From positions 20,150,942-20,214,941 of the forward strand of contig CM064495.1 in the NCBI GenBank assembly GCA_032716605.1: a stretch of DNA of 64,000 bases. Reading direction: 5' to 3'. Below, in pieces: positions 10,508 to 21,678 of the stretch. The position numbers and the translations under genes were made by a program. Numbering within the stretch: position 1 is the stretch's first letter; the number at the start of each line of letters is the position of its first letter. The stretch comes from Paralithodes platypus. Lineage: Eukaryota > Arthropoda > Malacostraca > Decapoda > Lithodidae. The notes beneath the pieces are model-generated. The model worked only from the letters and a program-made list of their open reading frames with translations, did not search any database and was not told the DNA's origin.

Positions 10508-12230
10508 TTGTTCTATGTGAGTGAGGGAGATAAAAGGCAGAACTGCCTGTAGCGAGTGCCTCCCCCAGAGGTGAAAGAGTGACAGGGCCAAAATCAAGGG
10601 ACGTTTCAGCCAAAATGCCTGGACATACGGAGTTTGAAGCAATTTAAGTCATAGGAAGAGCGAAAAACTGATTATGGGAGAGAGTTCCACAGCTCAGCAG
10701 TTAAATAGAAGAAAGACAGAATAACATTTCACTCTTGGATTGGAGAGTTGAACAGAGTAGGGGTGGGATTGTGTTGCAAGACGGGTACTACGTACCCTAC
10801 GTAGAGGAGTTGGTATACACTGGGAAAGCTCTGAGGAACATTGATTATTGTAGTAGTGATAGAATAGCGAGAGAGATGCAACATTGCGGCGAAGAGAGAG
10901 AGAGATTGCAAAGAGTTGGTGAGTGGACAGGAGTTAATGATACGAAAGGCTTTCCTGTCTACTTTGTCTAGGAGTGTGGTGTGAGAGGATCCTTCCCACA
11001 CATGTGAACAATACTCAATACAAGGACGCACTGTTCCCCCGTACAGAGCAAGAAACTGTGTAGGGGTAAAGAAACCCTTGAGGTGGTTGAGCACACCCAG
11101 ATTCTGGTAGGCTGCCTTAGTAAGACTGGTAATATGGTCCTTCCAAGTGAGAGCAGAAGAAAAAAAAAAAAAAAAATATGGAGAAAAGATGAAGGATTGA
11201 TTTTTGTATTGTTGAAGTGTAAGGGATAGTCCTCTGGAGGTTCCGGACGGGTAATAAGATGAAGAAATTGGGTTTTGGAAGCATTAAAGGCAACAAGGTT
11301 TTCTCTGCCCCAATTGGAAATAGTAGTTAGATCAGAATATAAGTGTTGCATGACTTGTGTTTAATATGTGTATGTGTGCAGTATACAGTGTATGTTTTTA
11401 TTTTTTCCTAAGTTGCCGTAGTCTCTCTCCAGTGCCTCCGGGTGTTTTGTGTGGATTGATCTTGATGGTGTTTCTGCACCCTGGTTGGAGACTTCGGCAT
11501 CTCATATAATAATAATAATAATAATAATAATGACTTCGTTAGGTTTGTTTTTGAGGGATTGCTGGCTGGGGCGTTCAGGAAAACTAATTGAGTAGTGTAA
11601 GGTAGAGTCGTCTGCCTGCGTATGAATAGATGGGACTGGAGGTACAGTTGAGAAGATCATTTATGAAAATTAGAAAGAGAATGGGAGATAGGACAGAGCC
11701 CTGAGGAACACCGGAGTTGATAGGATGAGCAAGTGAGCGATGGCCGTCCACAACCGCAGATATGGAACGGCCGGAAAGGAAATTAGAACAAAGGCACATA
11801 TGGAGGGCTAGAAACCAAAGGAGGGTAGTTTAGAAATTAAAGATTTGTGCCAGACTCTATCGAAGGCCTTTGATATGTCTAGTGCAATAGAAAAGGTCTC
11901 ACCGAAGTCTCGAAAGGAGGATGACCAAGAGTTGTAAGATATGAAAGAAGATCACCTGTAGAGCGACCCTAAAGGAAGCCATTCTGGCGATCTGAGAGTA
12001 GATTATGAGAAGAGAAATGCTTAAGAAATTTGGAAGCATGAATAGTTTAAAAAACTTTAAAGATACAAGAGATGAGAGCAATTGAACGATAGTTGGAGGG
12101 TTGAGGGCATTCACCCTTCTTTGGGATAGGTTGAATGAGAGCAAACTTCCAGCAAGAAGGGAAGACGTTAGAGGAGAAACAGAGACGAAAGAATACATGG
12201 AAAATTATGTTTATGAATGTTTGATGTTAC
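10508..12230 (-). pseudogene. Family D LINE, RT and C-terminal domain, broken
   Basis: On the minus strand, 12198-11899 encodes the RT entry (PIPKKGECPQPSNYRSIAL in a shifted frame), and 11799-11584 encodes [24 protein letters not shown] followed by a YADD-equivalent that reads YAGR because of a frameshift. 11351-10968 gives ISNWGRENLVAFNASKTQFLHL, and 11094-10729 gives LYGGTVRPCIEYCSHVWEGSSHTTLLDKVDRKAFRIINS. The 3' UTR runs to about 10508 and ends in the AGGCAGAACTGCCT palindrome shared by family D copies. A 173-bp insert (11357-11529) splits it. Confidence 0.85.
11357..11529. mobile_element. Short SINE-like insertion with (AAT)n tail
   Basis: A 173-bp segment inside the family D LINE is flanked by the 7-bp direct repeat ATGACTT (11350-11356 and 11530-11536) and ends in (AAT)n at about 11504-11529. 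The flanking LINE sequence joins plausibly when it is removed. Size, tail and target duplication fit a small retroposon. I see no clear tRNA-type box A or B. Confidence 0.6.
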
Positions 12231-12895
12231 CGGTAAGTTCAATATTTGGAAATACAATAGTCTAGCCTGCCGCATCTATACTGAAGTACATTTTCTCTTT
12301 TAGCCCGACTCTCTAAATAATATGACCATGAAGAAAAATAATCATTTGATAATCCTAAGTCACTATGTTTTGATATATTCGCAATGGGTGTTGTATTTAT
12401 CAGTGAAATCCTTCTATTAAATATCTTTAAGCTACGTTGGTACCCGAATGTACAGAAGGAAGGATATTAAATAGGGGATAACAAAAGATAGTAAGTGTTT
12501 ATCATGTTCCGAAAGGGAGAACTACTTATTGGAAAGGAAGGGGGTCTCTTAAAGTTAGAAACACACTACGTTATATATATATACTAGTGACTTTCCTGGT
12601 GTTGAAGGTGGACTTAATGATTTTTCACTTCGTGTTGGTAATGGGGTCTTATGTCTACTTTTCTCATGGGGTATATAACTCCCAGGTCTCACACCACAGG
12701 CTTTAAAGTCGTCAAAATTGATTCTCTCCTCAGGGCTGCTCTCTTTCTTATTGTTTGGTATCACACCACAGGCTTTAGAGTAAGTAGACGAATCTCTTCT
12801 CTTGTGATGCCGGTCTCAAACATGATGTGTGAGTTAAGTTCCTCACAGGTAACACTTGTGTCAGTATCACACATGACTTATAGCAGTACACTTGG
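12231..12895. other. Unassigned non-coding stretch
   Basis: No motif or repeat family was recognised. A short TA-rich run lies near 12572-12590. Confidence 0.4.
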
Positions 12896-13025
12896 CAGGG
12901 TCAGACTCACACCTGACAGGGGGCCATTATCACATTTGCCAGGGCTCGTCTCACATCTAGCAGGGGGGTCAGTCTCAAACCTGTCAGGGCTGATCTCAAA
13001 CCTACACGGCTAATCTCACACCTAG
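12896..13025 (+). repeat. Degenerate short tandem repeat
   Basis: Variants of TCACACCTGnCAGGG recur about every 25-30 bp (for example near 12908, 12930, 12952, 12975, 12995 and 13013). The spacing varies and the units are diverged. Confidence 0.5.
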
Positions 13026-14770
13026 CAGTGACCAAACAAAAAGTGATTTTTATTTGATGCTGGTTGCTAAATTGCTGGTCATAGGGTTTCGTTCTTCTGA
13101 GTTGTTATGTTTGATGTTATTGAGAGTTAGAATGGATTGTTCTGACATTGTTGTTATTCTGGTGGTAGTAGAAGGCATGTTGTTTTGGTGGCAGCTGGCA
13201 CGGAGGTTGTTCCATGCGAGGAAGGCAATCTAGGCCTCTGTCATGGTGGCTTTTATGTCCTTCTGGTGGGGTAGCTGGGGTGGGGGTCATTGCTGCTATT
13301 TCTATTGTTGGCACAATACCCCCCCTTCCTTTCTCATTTCTTTCTACTATCGTCTTAAGCCCTTCTATCTTATATCCATTTAGCTCTCGTGAGTGGATTT
13401 CTATTTTAGTATAGAGTTTTCATCATTCTATGTTAGCATGAATCAATTTGACTTTATTATTTTATATAATAAACACAATAAAACAATGTAGTCGAAATAG
13501 GGTGTAACTATAACCAAATGTGTATGTATTGCCGGCAATTTAGTTGCTCTCACTGTTAAATATAAAACTGAAAATCTTGTTTGCTTTATTACGATCCATA
13601 TTGTAATATGATTAATCCCTTATGACAATAAGATAATAAGCCAAAAGGGAATTTCTATTCCTCTTACATAGTATACAGGCTGCTTATAACTAACTCTCTG
13701 AGGATGGGCATTAAGCAGCCCGAACCGTTAGAAAAATACAGGAGTCAGTTTTTGTCTGTATCCATTCCATGTACAGTTGTAATATCTTCTAGTCTCCAGA
13801 TCAGATCAAGCAAGGAATATACAGTTATTTTTAATCAGAAATACCGTTTCTCGAAAATTATACAAATTCATCGTATGTGTGTTTTTCTTTGTTCACTCCT
13901 ACTTGTTCAAAAATATTTATTTCTTAGTGTTTGAACAATTGTGAGTTTGGGACTATAAAGAAGTTCAAGCTGGAACATCGATAGTTACACCGTTTGATCA
14001 ATCATAATGGGCTTCCTTGAGTTTACCAGGCAGCTCAATTATCGTTATATTACGAGCATTGAACTAATATATCTTAGTTATACATACTCACTAGCAATGG
14101 TATTTATGAATGTTATCAACGTAAATTGAATTGTATGTGTTTTAAAAATTATTCGTTTATAAATAACAAAGATAATATATGTTATTGGTAAAGCATAGGA
14201 ACATTACTGGTAGTTGCTTTGTTACATAATTATTATGGCAGTTGCCATGATATATAATTTGATTTTGTAATTTCTTCAAAAATTATACGTAAATAATACA
14301 AAATGCAACTTACAATACTAACATAAATACTACCACCGACATTAGTATAAACAACTTTCGTTGATCTAACCTTAAAGTAAGATATAGGCGTATGATAAAG
14401 AAGGCATGGATCTTCATACCTCTGGCAATGATCACATACTTCCCAGTCGGCCTCCATACAGCCCAAACTTACAAATATTTAGGCTTACATAATTAGTACA
14501 TCGATGTAAAATAAGTTCAAAGTTAGAACGTTAGCTATATTGTTGTTTACACATCTTATAATCTTCTTCTTCATCATCATCTGCATCTTCTCTTTCTTAT
14601 ATTTTGTAGGATCGCACCCCAAAATAGATGTCGGAGAAAATAGCCCCACGTCTAAATATATCCCAGCCAAGACTATTTCTAGTCTCCTATCTTCAGACAA
14701 TCATAATGTCACCGTCTATTCTACGGTATCTTCAGGGAATACTATAATCAAGGCTACTGCCCTTTCTGAT
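13026..14770. other. Mostly unassigned AT-rich stretch
   Basis: Only one motif is recognised, the hairpin at 13697-13731. A pyrimidine-rich tract ending in TAG near 14609 looks like a splice acceptor, but the frame after it is open on both strands and has no recognisable domain, so I do not call an exon. Confidence 0.35.
13697..13731 (+). other. Penelope-type hairpin motif, isolated
   Basis: CTCTGAGGATGGGC, a short loop, then GCCCGAACCGTTAG. The form matches the motif at 43991-44025 (CTGATGATGGAG...CTCCGAAACGTT) and that of fish and arthropod Penelope-like terminal repeats. No coding part is seen nearby. Confidence 0.35.
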
Positions 14771-14771
14771 C

Positions 14772-14776
<5 letters not shown>

Positions 14777-14825
<49 letters not shown>
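14777..14825. repeat. (GA)n microsatellite
   Basis: An uninterrupted GA run of about 48 bp. Confidence 0.95.
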
Positions 14826-14828
<3 letters not shown>

Positions 14829-15069
14829 CGTAATACATCTCTCTGAAACCTATTAGCATTATAATGACCTAATCCCTCATGCAAATTATCTATTGACATA
14901 TCTCTCTACTGATCGATAAATATGTATGTTCGTCTGTATAGATGTATCTACCTGTCTTAATATTCTATTATCAATTTTGCGAAGCAGAAAGGTATCCATC
15001 CCCCACAAACCGTGCACCACCAGCCAGCTTGTCTGTCGTTCTGTCTGTCTGTCCATTATCTCCTCCCAG

Positions 15070-16550
15070 GGTTATTTATAGATGCTTACAAAATTAGACG
15101 GGCCGTGCGCATATCAGTCAAAACATGAAATTGATCTTACTGAAAGGTTAAGGTCAATCATAAAGGTAAAAGTTTTAGGTCAATTTTTCAACTATTTGAA
15201 TACTAGTTCGATTTTCACCATATTCACAATGCTAGATGCTACTTATATGACAAACATACTGACAAATTTACAGCTAAATATTCCTAAGGTTAAGGTCAAA
15301 GATCAAGGACAAAGGTCAAAATGAGATTAATTAATATTACTTCTTAGCTAATGTATACATTTTCACCAAACGCTGCAGATATATCTATAATGCCTATACA
15401 GAGGTTAGCAGGTACAACAATATAATATTACTAAAAGGTCAACGTCAAATGTTAAGGTCAATATATTAACTTCCGTGTGGTTTAACCAAATATCACCAAA
15501 TTCGCTGAATTGGTTGGCATTGGTGTAAGAACGATACTTGCAAATTATCAGACACATTCTGCCAAGGTCAAGATAAAGGTCAAAGGTTATTTTTCATTAT
15601 ATTCACAATTCTCCTGAACTAATCAAGAATTGTTCATCAAAATGTACATACATACTTGCTTTGTCAATTAAATGATCATGGATTCCTCTCTTTAAGGTCA
15701 AGGACACAGGTCAAGGTCAAATTTCAGCTATTAATACTGGTAAATATAATTTGAAACTTACCTAGATGTTGTTTATATAGAAATGTTATTGAGCAAATAT
15801 CAAATATGTATTTCAAATTTCAAGGTCAAATGTCAAAGGAAAAGGTCAAAATCAGATTTATTAGTATTACTTTTGAACTTCTGAATATATTTTCTCCAAA
15901 ATATAGCTGAGCCAAAATCAAGGTTTGTTAGAGGTAATTTAGGTGTGTTGGAATGAAGTGCGGTGGGCTTGTTAAGTGTAGTGAAATGAATTTATTATTT
16001 TTAACATAATTCTGAGTACCTATAACCATTCAAATGAAATTAATGAAAGCATGTGATTCTCCCAGGATAGGAGGAGGACGTGTCTGTGAGAGTTGGCTGA
16101 ATTACTCTCTGTATAGGTGAGGCACAAATAGAAACAGTGGGGGGAGCCAAGTAAATTAAACAGGAGTTCCAGCAACTCCTTATAATATGACTCTGTGGCC
16201 TCCCCTATGTACTGCCCTGCTCGATTGGTGCCTATAATATCCCCAACCTATACTACTCAATGGTCAAGGTCAACTTTTAAGGAAGCCATACTGGCGATCT
16301 GAAAATAGATAATGTTAAGGTCAATACATTAACTTTATTACTATTAATTCAAATTTCACCAAATTCGCTGAGATGGTTGGCCTTCACATGCAAATTACAA
16401 TGGTACTTGTTCACACTAAAACCATGAAGGTCAATATAAAGGTCAAAGGTAATTTCCAACTATTCTTGTAATCCCACATACTATCCAATACGTTTCACCA
16501 AAGTAACTGAGATGACGGGCCTGGAAAATATTATGCAAATACCTCAGTCA
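15070..16550 (+). repeat. Degenerate array rich in AGGTCA
   Basis: Blocks such as AAGGTTAAGGTCAA, CAAGGTCAAGG and AAAGGTCAAAGGT recur roughly every 200 bp. They are separated by diverged modules with TTTCACCAAAnTCGCTGAG and CATGCAAATTAC. About fifteen or more AGGTCA hexamers lie on the plus strand, many as closely spaced direct repeats. The same type of sequence resumes at 18890-19021 and 20905-21345, so it was one block later interrupted. No protein frame explains it. Confidence 0.65.
16068..16240. repeat. Dispersed repeat R, copy 2
   Basis: It shares AGGAGGACGTGTCTGTGAGAG, ATTACTCTCTGTATAGGTGAG, AGAAACAGTG and GATTGGTGCCTATAAT, in order, with 8815-8945. It lies inside the AGGTCA array. Confidence 0.6.
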
Positions 16551-16559
16551 CCAGTATCA

Positions 16560-18889
16560 CAGCTCCAGGTTTCCGATACGCTTAATATACGTATGGTAAG
16601 AACATCCGCCACAGTTTGTTGGCTTGTGCCCACAGGCGCCATGTAAACAATGGCCACCTACACCTGGGCCAGATCTAGACTACGCAGAAGAGGATTTTAT
16701 GGAAATGAGACATCAACCTCCTTCATTCCTCTCCAGTCATCCTGGCGGTTCCATGCATCATTATCAACGCTAGATGACACTATGTTTGCAATTCAGCTAG
16801 ACGAGAAGACAAACAGATCGCTCTATACAAGCCTCTAAATGGAGAGAGGCCTCCAATACTGTAAATAAATTATCCTATGTATACCTAGACTTTAAGCTAT
16901 TCACTTCTCTTATTAATAAATAAAACATACTATTCCCCACATATTCATGTATGCATTATATTTTTAAGGCTTTAGACAACCACGCAATAAATCAGAAACA
17001 ATATTTCCCATGCCTCTTATGTTCCAAAAACAACCGACTTGTCACTCTCCGTAAAATCAAATACTACCTGGCCGAAAACAGGGTAAAGTTAGGCAAGTCG
17101 AGGCACTGTATCCCACGGGTAACCTGTGGGGGAGTATACCTGAACAACTCGGCCGGATAGCACCATCCGTAGAGGCTAGCCAAAATCTTCTTAGATCGTG
17201 CCCTTCAAGCAGCGACGGTGTCTGGACGAGAGTGTGTGAAGGCTGTACCGGAAGTGACCTACGCTAGTGCTACCTGTGTGAGGGTACTCCCGGGCCTCCC
17301 CCCTTGGTAACCAGACCAAGACGGACCACGCACTCGGTTCCCCCAGGTAACTTTGTAACTTTAAAAAACTTTTGTATGTGTTTAGGTGCAATCACCACGG
17401 CCAATCTGGGGATCCGCCGTTATTGAGCTCGTCCTGGAATCTTTACGATTCTATACAGGCACTAGCTCAGAGAAGAGTGTTGAGAGGGGAGAAGGGGTGT
17501 TGGAGAGAGAGGAAGGTGTTGGAGTGGCTTTGTTATGTGTGTTTAGTCTGTATACGTCGTCAGGATGTCCCCTGACTGGGTGCAAGCATGTGAAACATGC
17601 TAGGACGTACTACCACACCCACTAAATGTCCGCCGTGGCGGGGATTCGATCCCGGGTCTTGCAGATTCACACGCGAGCGTGCTCACCACTCGACCACCAC
17701 AGCTCTTTGTGTCAAATCTCTACAAGGCTACTCTCTACTATACTCCGACTCAAATTAAGTGCTTCTTGTTTACTTATTGTGTTTCGTGATTATTGTAAAG
17801 GTTGTGTAGGATATGTTATGTGTTCAAGTTAACATAAATACCTGAGATCTTTTATTCTCACCTTAGTCCTTTTGTTACTCGTGTCGAGAGTACATACAAA
17901 CGCTATCCTAGGATTGATTTATATATATATACTGCGTAATATATATTCATGTATTGCCACTAGGTTTATATATATATATCCATTCGGCCCGATTACCTGC
18001 ATGCTACACGTAAATATTGTGAACACCCCTAACAGATCTGATACTAATTTAATGGGATTATCAGGGTGCATAAATCGTGTATATTGTTCACAGAGAGTGT
18101 TATCTATCGTGTCTCTTAGTTAGACTAATTTTTATTTATGTTTCCTGACTTCACAACCAGTTTAAACATTTAACTTGAATTCATAGTAATTCTATTTTGC
18201 CCACATTGCGTTAATATTTCAATGTCTAGGGTTTCGTCTTTTCCATAAGACTCATCTTTTTTACTCAGTTTCCTGAACTACTATTATTAAATCTAACTAT
18301 ATACGTTAGTAGAGAATTAAAAGCTCTCTCTTTATTTATAACTCATTAGTTATTTGCCATTCGGCTGATATTCTTATTTTATATATTCTATTTAACCGAG
18401 ACGTTGTGACCTCAGTATTATTACCTTACCTCGAGTCACGTTCTACCTCGCGTTAACCATGACCTTCAGGATATCAGCTATTCTTTGAGACTAACCACTC
18501 TGATAACATTTATGCTTTATTTATATATTCATCATATGTTTATTCAATTGTGATTTATCAATTATTATTATAAACTGATTTTATATCATCCATGCTTTAA
18601 GAATATTATTATTCATTCTTGAAGTAGGTTCGAGAGTATTTCCATATAAATACGACTCAACCAAGTATCTATTTATTACCCATGTCCGTGCCGTGATATA
18701 AAGTGAAATAAAACCTTGTGAAACCCAACCGTGTATTCTGTATCATTGGTAGAGATTGAGGAGATTTATAATTGCATACCTGGAGTCAGCTGTGTTCCTG
18801 CTGAGTGTTATAGTTCTTAAAAGCTTTCCTAGAGTGGAAAGAGAGAACTGACATACGCGGGCAAATATTATTGCCCGGCATAACAGTAA
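16560..18889. mobile_element. Unclassified insertion in the AGGTCA array, possibly an LTR-element remnant
   Basis: The segment separates two parts of the AGGTCA array. About 17195-17290 is similar to the complement of about 46990-47070 (shared GAGAGTGTGT, ACC-GGAAGT/ACCAGGAGT, CTAGTG). About 17785-17835 (GATTATTGTAAAGGTT, GTGTTCAAGTTAAC) likewise resembles the complement of about 46825-46885. AATAAA at about 18707 and a CCCAACCGTGTATTCTG stretch recall LTR ends. I find no paired LTRs and no gag or pol frame, so the class is open. Confidence 0.35.
17632..17702 (-). other. tRNA-like sequence (SINE head or tRNA relic)
   Basis: On the minus strand TGGTCGAGTGG fits a pol III box A and GGATCGAATCC fits box B, about 40 bp apart, with partly complementary ends. 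The anticodon arm does not fold cleanly, so I do not call a working tRNA. It may be the head of a tRNA-derived SINE. Confidence 0.5.
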
Positions 18890-19021
18890 CCTTGTGTCTT
18901 TGATTTGCTAATACAATGACCATGATATAAAACAATCCTTAAACTGAAAGGTCAACATATAAGATCAGGGTCAGCTTTCAATCATTAATTTGTTTTGATA
19001 ATTCAAATGCCATAAAAAACT
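18890..19021 (+). repeat. AGGTCA-rich array, resumed
   Basis: AAAGGTCAAC and GGGTCAGC within the same AT-rich module style as 15070-16550. Confidence 0.5.
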
Positions 19022-19071
19022 TGTTTTGTTAGTTTTAATATATATATGTATATTTGTATATACAGTATATA

Positions 19072-19938
19072 CAGGGTGTTCCAGTAATGCTTTTCATAAA
19101 TTATATGGTGGACTCATCAGACAAAAATAAGAATACATTACTCTATGAACATGAGGTTGAGTATTTATAATAACGGAGTTATTACAAGATTTAAGTTAAC
19201 GATAGATACAATGCCATTCAGTCCAAGGGGTAATGTTGCCATTTTAGTGGATTATATCCATTTGGCCTTCGCTATCGCTTGCTAGCCTCAAGATAGTGAG
19301 CAGTAGCGATCTGACTTTTCGGTAGAAAAATATGTCCGGCTTCGCCGGATTTGATTTTTCTACCGAAAAAATCATCTTGCTACCGCTCACTAGCCTGAAG
19401 AGAGAACGCCGATTGGATACAAACCGCTAGAATGGTAACAGTACCAGGGGGTAGTATGGAAGCCATCTTTGCCGGCTCTAGCCAGGCGGTAATCATGTGG
19501 TTGTGTTTCGTTCTAGTCGTTCGAGAATTTGAATCATGTATTCAGTTTAAGATAGTGATAGCAATGGAAATGTAATGAATAATAATTAAACTGATATTAC
19601 ATTATTAGTTTTAGGATATTTCAATCATCTTAGGAAGGACGTGTAACCAATGATGCATCCTTTAATTATGTCAGTCATTATAACAACCAGTTTTATTTTA
19701 TAATTATTATTTTGTAATGCTGATTTGATTCTATTCGTGTTTTGGGGGCCGTAATTTTTATACATTATTATTCAACCCTCAACATACACTGAATGGCATT
19801 GTATCTATCGTTAACTTAAATCGTGTAATAACTCCGTTATTATAAATACTCAACCTCATGTTCATAGAGTAATTTATTCTTATTTTTGTCTGATGAGTCC
19901 ACCATATAATTTATGAAAAGCATTACTGGACCACCCTG
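19072..19938. mobile_element. Tc1/mariner-like MITE with 150-bp inverted repeats
   Basis: An 867-bp element with equal terminal inverted repeats of 150 bp (19072-19221 and 19789-19938) that I read as differing at only a few positions. The ends are CAGGGTGTTCCAG and CAGGGTGGTCCAG, flanked by TA on both sides (19070-19071 and 19939-19940), as expected of Tc1/mariner targets. The interior has no transposase. It contains a TTTCGGTAGAAA...CCGGCTTCGCCGG hairpin shared with family X MITEs. Confidence 0.75.
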
Positions 19939-20111
19939 TATATGTATATATATATATTTTCTTTAAGACATACGAGGTTGAAAGAAATGGCAATTTCTGC
20001 GTTGGAAATTTTATTATTCAAAGTTTCCAGGTCTCTGAAGAGTTTTCGCTGGGTGGCAGGAAGTAGATGAATGAGATTAGCTAAATTCATGGTGGTACAG
20101 GGTTACATTAA

Positions 20112-20338
20112 CCCTTTCACGCTCATATGACGCAGAGGTTGCCAGATTAGCAATAAGAAATAGAGTTCTCTCACTCTTATAATTACCTGTCCAAAATTAG
20201 TGTCCTGCCCAGAGCTAACTCAAAGACAACTGCAGAGGGTGAAGTAACTAAACTAAAGGTTTCTAAATACCCCTGATGGTAACAAAGGCTTTAAAGTATC
20301 CCCAATAGGCTCAAAATCGCGTCATATGTCGGAGAGGG
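20112..20338. mobile_element. 227-bp TTAA-flanked MITE (piggyBac-like ends)
   Basis: TTAA flanks it at 20108-20111 and 20339-20342. The inverted ends are CCCTTTCACGCTCATATGAC and CCCTCTCCGACATATGACGC. It is non-coding. CCC starts plus a TTAA target fit piggyBac-like elements. It is inserted in the Penelope-type unit and therefore younger. Confidence 0.75.
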
Positions 20339-20371
20339 TTAATGTACATGATGATCAGGATATACGACGCG

Positions 20372-20442
20372 TTTCACTGGACAACCAGCATTATCAAGTA
20401 AGGATAGAATGATGTAAAAGGTAAACATGAAGGGTATATATA
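20372..20442 (-). promoter_or_regulatory. TATA box and hairpin motif of the second Penelope-type unit
   Basis: TATATATA (20434-20442) is about 35 bp upstream of CTTGATAATG on the minus strand, followed by hairpin CTGG-TTGT-CCAG and TGAAACG. ACG-CGT-CGT after it could form a 3-bp stem before A, as in a short hammerhead stem III. Confidence 0.4.
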
Positions 20443-20766
20443 GAGGGTGGAGGATCAGAGGAGGCGAAAATCAGGGGGCAAAAGTCTGCTATTGGTGGAG
20501 GGGTATTCTAGGAGTGCAAAAGAGAGAACCGCTTCACGCAGGCGCACTAGATGCGGGAAGGTGGTGGTCAGTTGGCGGGGTCGAAGCTGATTGGCTGCGT
20601 GTCGAGGGGCGTGGCCTAAGTTGCGTAGTACGTGTGGCGCCGGCAGAAGACGAAGCTGAAGGAGGTAGCGCGGGGGGCTGCGTCAAGGGAACCGGGGGGC
20701 GAGGGGGGACGTTAGGTCCTGTAAGATAGTGCCTTTTGGCAGAAGGAAGGATCTGAAGGTCCAGAG

Positions 20767-20781
20767 TTATATGTATATATA

Positions 20782-20833
<52 letters not shown>

Positions 20834-20876
20834 TATATATATAGATATACAGTATATATATATATATATATGTATT
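20767..20876. repeat. (TA)n microsatellite, interrupted
   Basis: TA runs with a few GTATA interruptions, on the 5' side of the minus-strand Penelope-type unit. Confidence 0.95.
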
Positions 20877-20904
20877 ATATTATTTTGAAGAATAATCTTA
20901 TTTA

Positions 20905-21345
20905 AATTACTAAGGTTAAGGTCAAATATCAATGGGAGAGGTGAACATTAGATTGTTTTCCTTACTGACAGATACACGCTCATCAAAATTTACAGCTATA
21001 TCGGACATTGGTATTCAAACGTCAGAGAAGCATTACATCCAATATTTATCAAAGGTCAATGTCAGTTTCATGGTTTTATTTTGTTCTATTTATTTTTTCA
21101 ATTTACAAAAAATGTACCAGCCAATATTCAGATAAATATTACAAAAATCAAGACATAAGATCAATGCTATTATTATGCTAATAATAATTCTACTAGGTTA
21201 ACTGATAGTTGTATGCACAAATTACTGGTGGTATACAGTTCTTCTATTCAATGTTCAGATAAAATAACATAACAAAATGCTGAAATATTTTTAGAATGTC
21301 TTTAATAGTCAACTGTGAAGGGAAGGAAATCTAATTTGTAAAATT
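20905..21345 (+). repeat. AGGTCA-rich array, right remnant
   Basis: AAGGTTAAGGTCAAAT, AAAGGTCAATG and related blocks in the same module style as 15070-16550. Confidence 0.5.
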
Positions 21346-21383
21346 GGGTACGTAGTTTTCTTTCCAAAATTCGAAAATGGCAT

Positions 21384-21530
21384 TTATACTTGATTTATCT
21401 ATATTTATATCTATCTATCTATCTATGTAGCCTATCTATCTATTTGTCTGTCTATCCATCTGTATCTACATCTATGTATAGTATCTATTTTGTTATCTAT
21501 ATTATTCATCTCTTTATCTATCTAGCCCTC
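21384..21530. repeat. TATC-type microsatellite
   Basis: Imperfect CTATCTAT runs with interruptions. Confidence 0.8.
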
Positions 21531-21678
21531 CATCGTACCTATCCACCTAAATTCAACTATGTCTCAACGTAATATTCACTTCAATCAGTATGGTCAATGC
21601 CAGAAGCCCTCCAAGTGATCTGTTCCCTACCTGGACAAAGCCACTCCTTCCACCTTTACCTTGCTCTACCACATTTAA

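Larger units (their letters stand above)
19962..20765 (-). mobile_element. Penelope-type terminal unit, second copy, TA-bounded
   Basis: Read on the minus strand: a GC-rich block with a CCAAT box (complement of GATTGG near 20590), a TATA box (20434-20442), the motif CTTGATAATG...TGAAACG (20372-20398), and then a frame with NLANLIHLLPATQRK, LETLNNKISNAE and ISFNLVCLKEN just before (TA)n. The peptide matches in layout and many residues that of 7282-7445. The unit lies between TA-rich sequence at 19939-19961 and 20767-20876. A TTAA MITE (20112-20338) interrupts it. Confidence 0.5.

Noticed and set aside
14540..14833. Possible exon after a pyrimidine tract ending TAG near 14609
   Set aside because: Open on both strands, no recognisable domain, and it runs into a GA microsatellite.
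17632..17702. Functional tRNA gene
   Set aside because: Box A and box B fit, but the anticodon arm and acceptor stem pair poorly. Kept only as tRNA-like.
16560..18889. Complete LTR retrotransposon
   Set aside because: No second LTR copy and no gag, protease, RT or integrase motif was found.
20534..20932. Open frames with long IYIYIY stretches next to TA tracts, also at 6590-6844, 7204-7608, 36480-36944 and 44006-44353
   Set aside because: The IYIYIY parts are translated (TA)n microsatellite. Only the non-repeat ends have meaning, as LINE or Penelope-type fragments.
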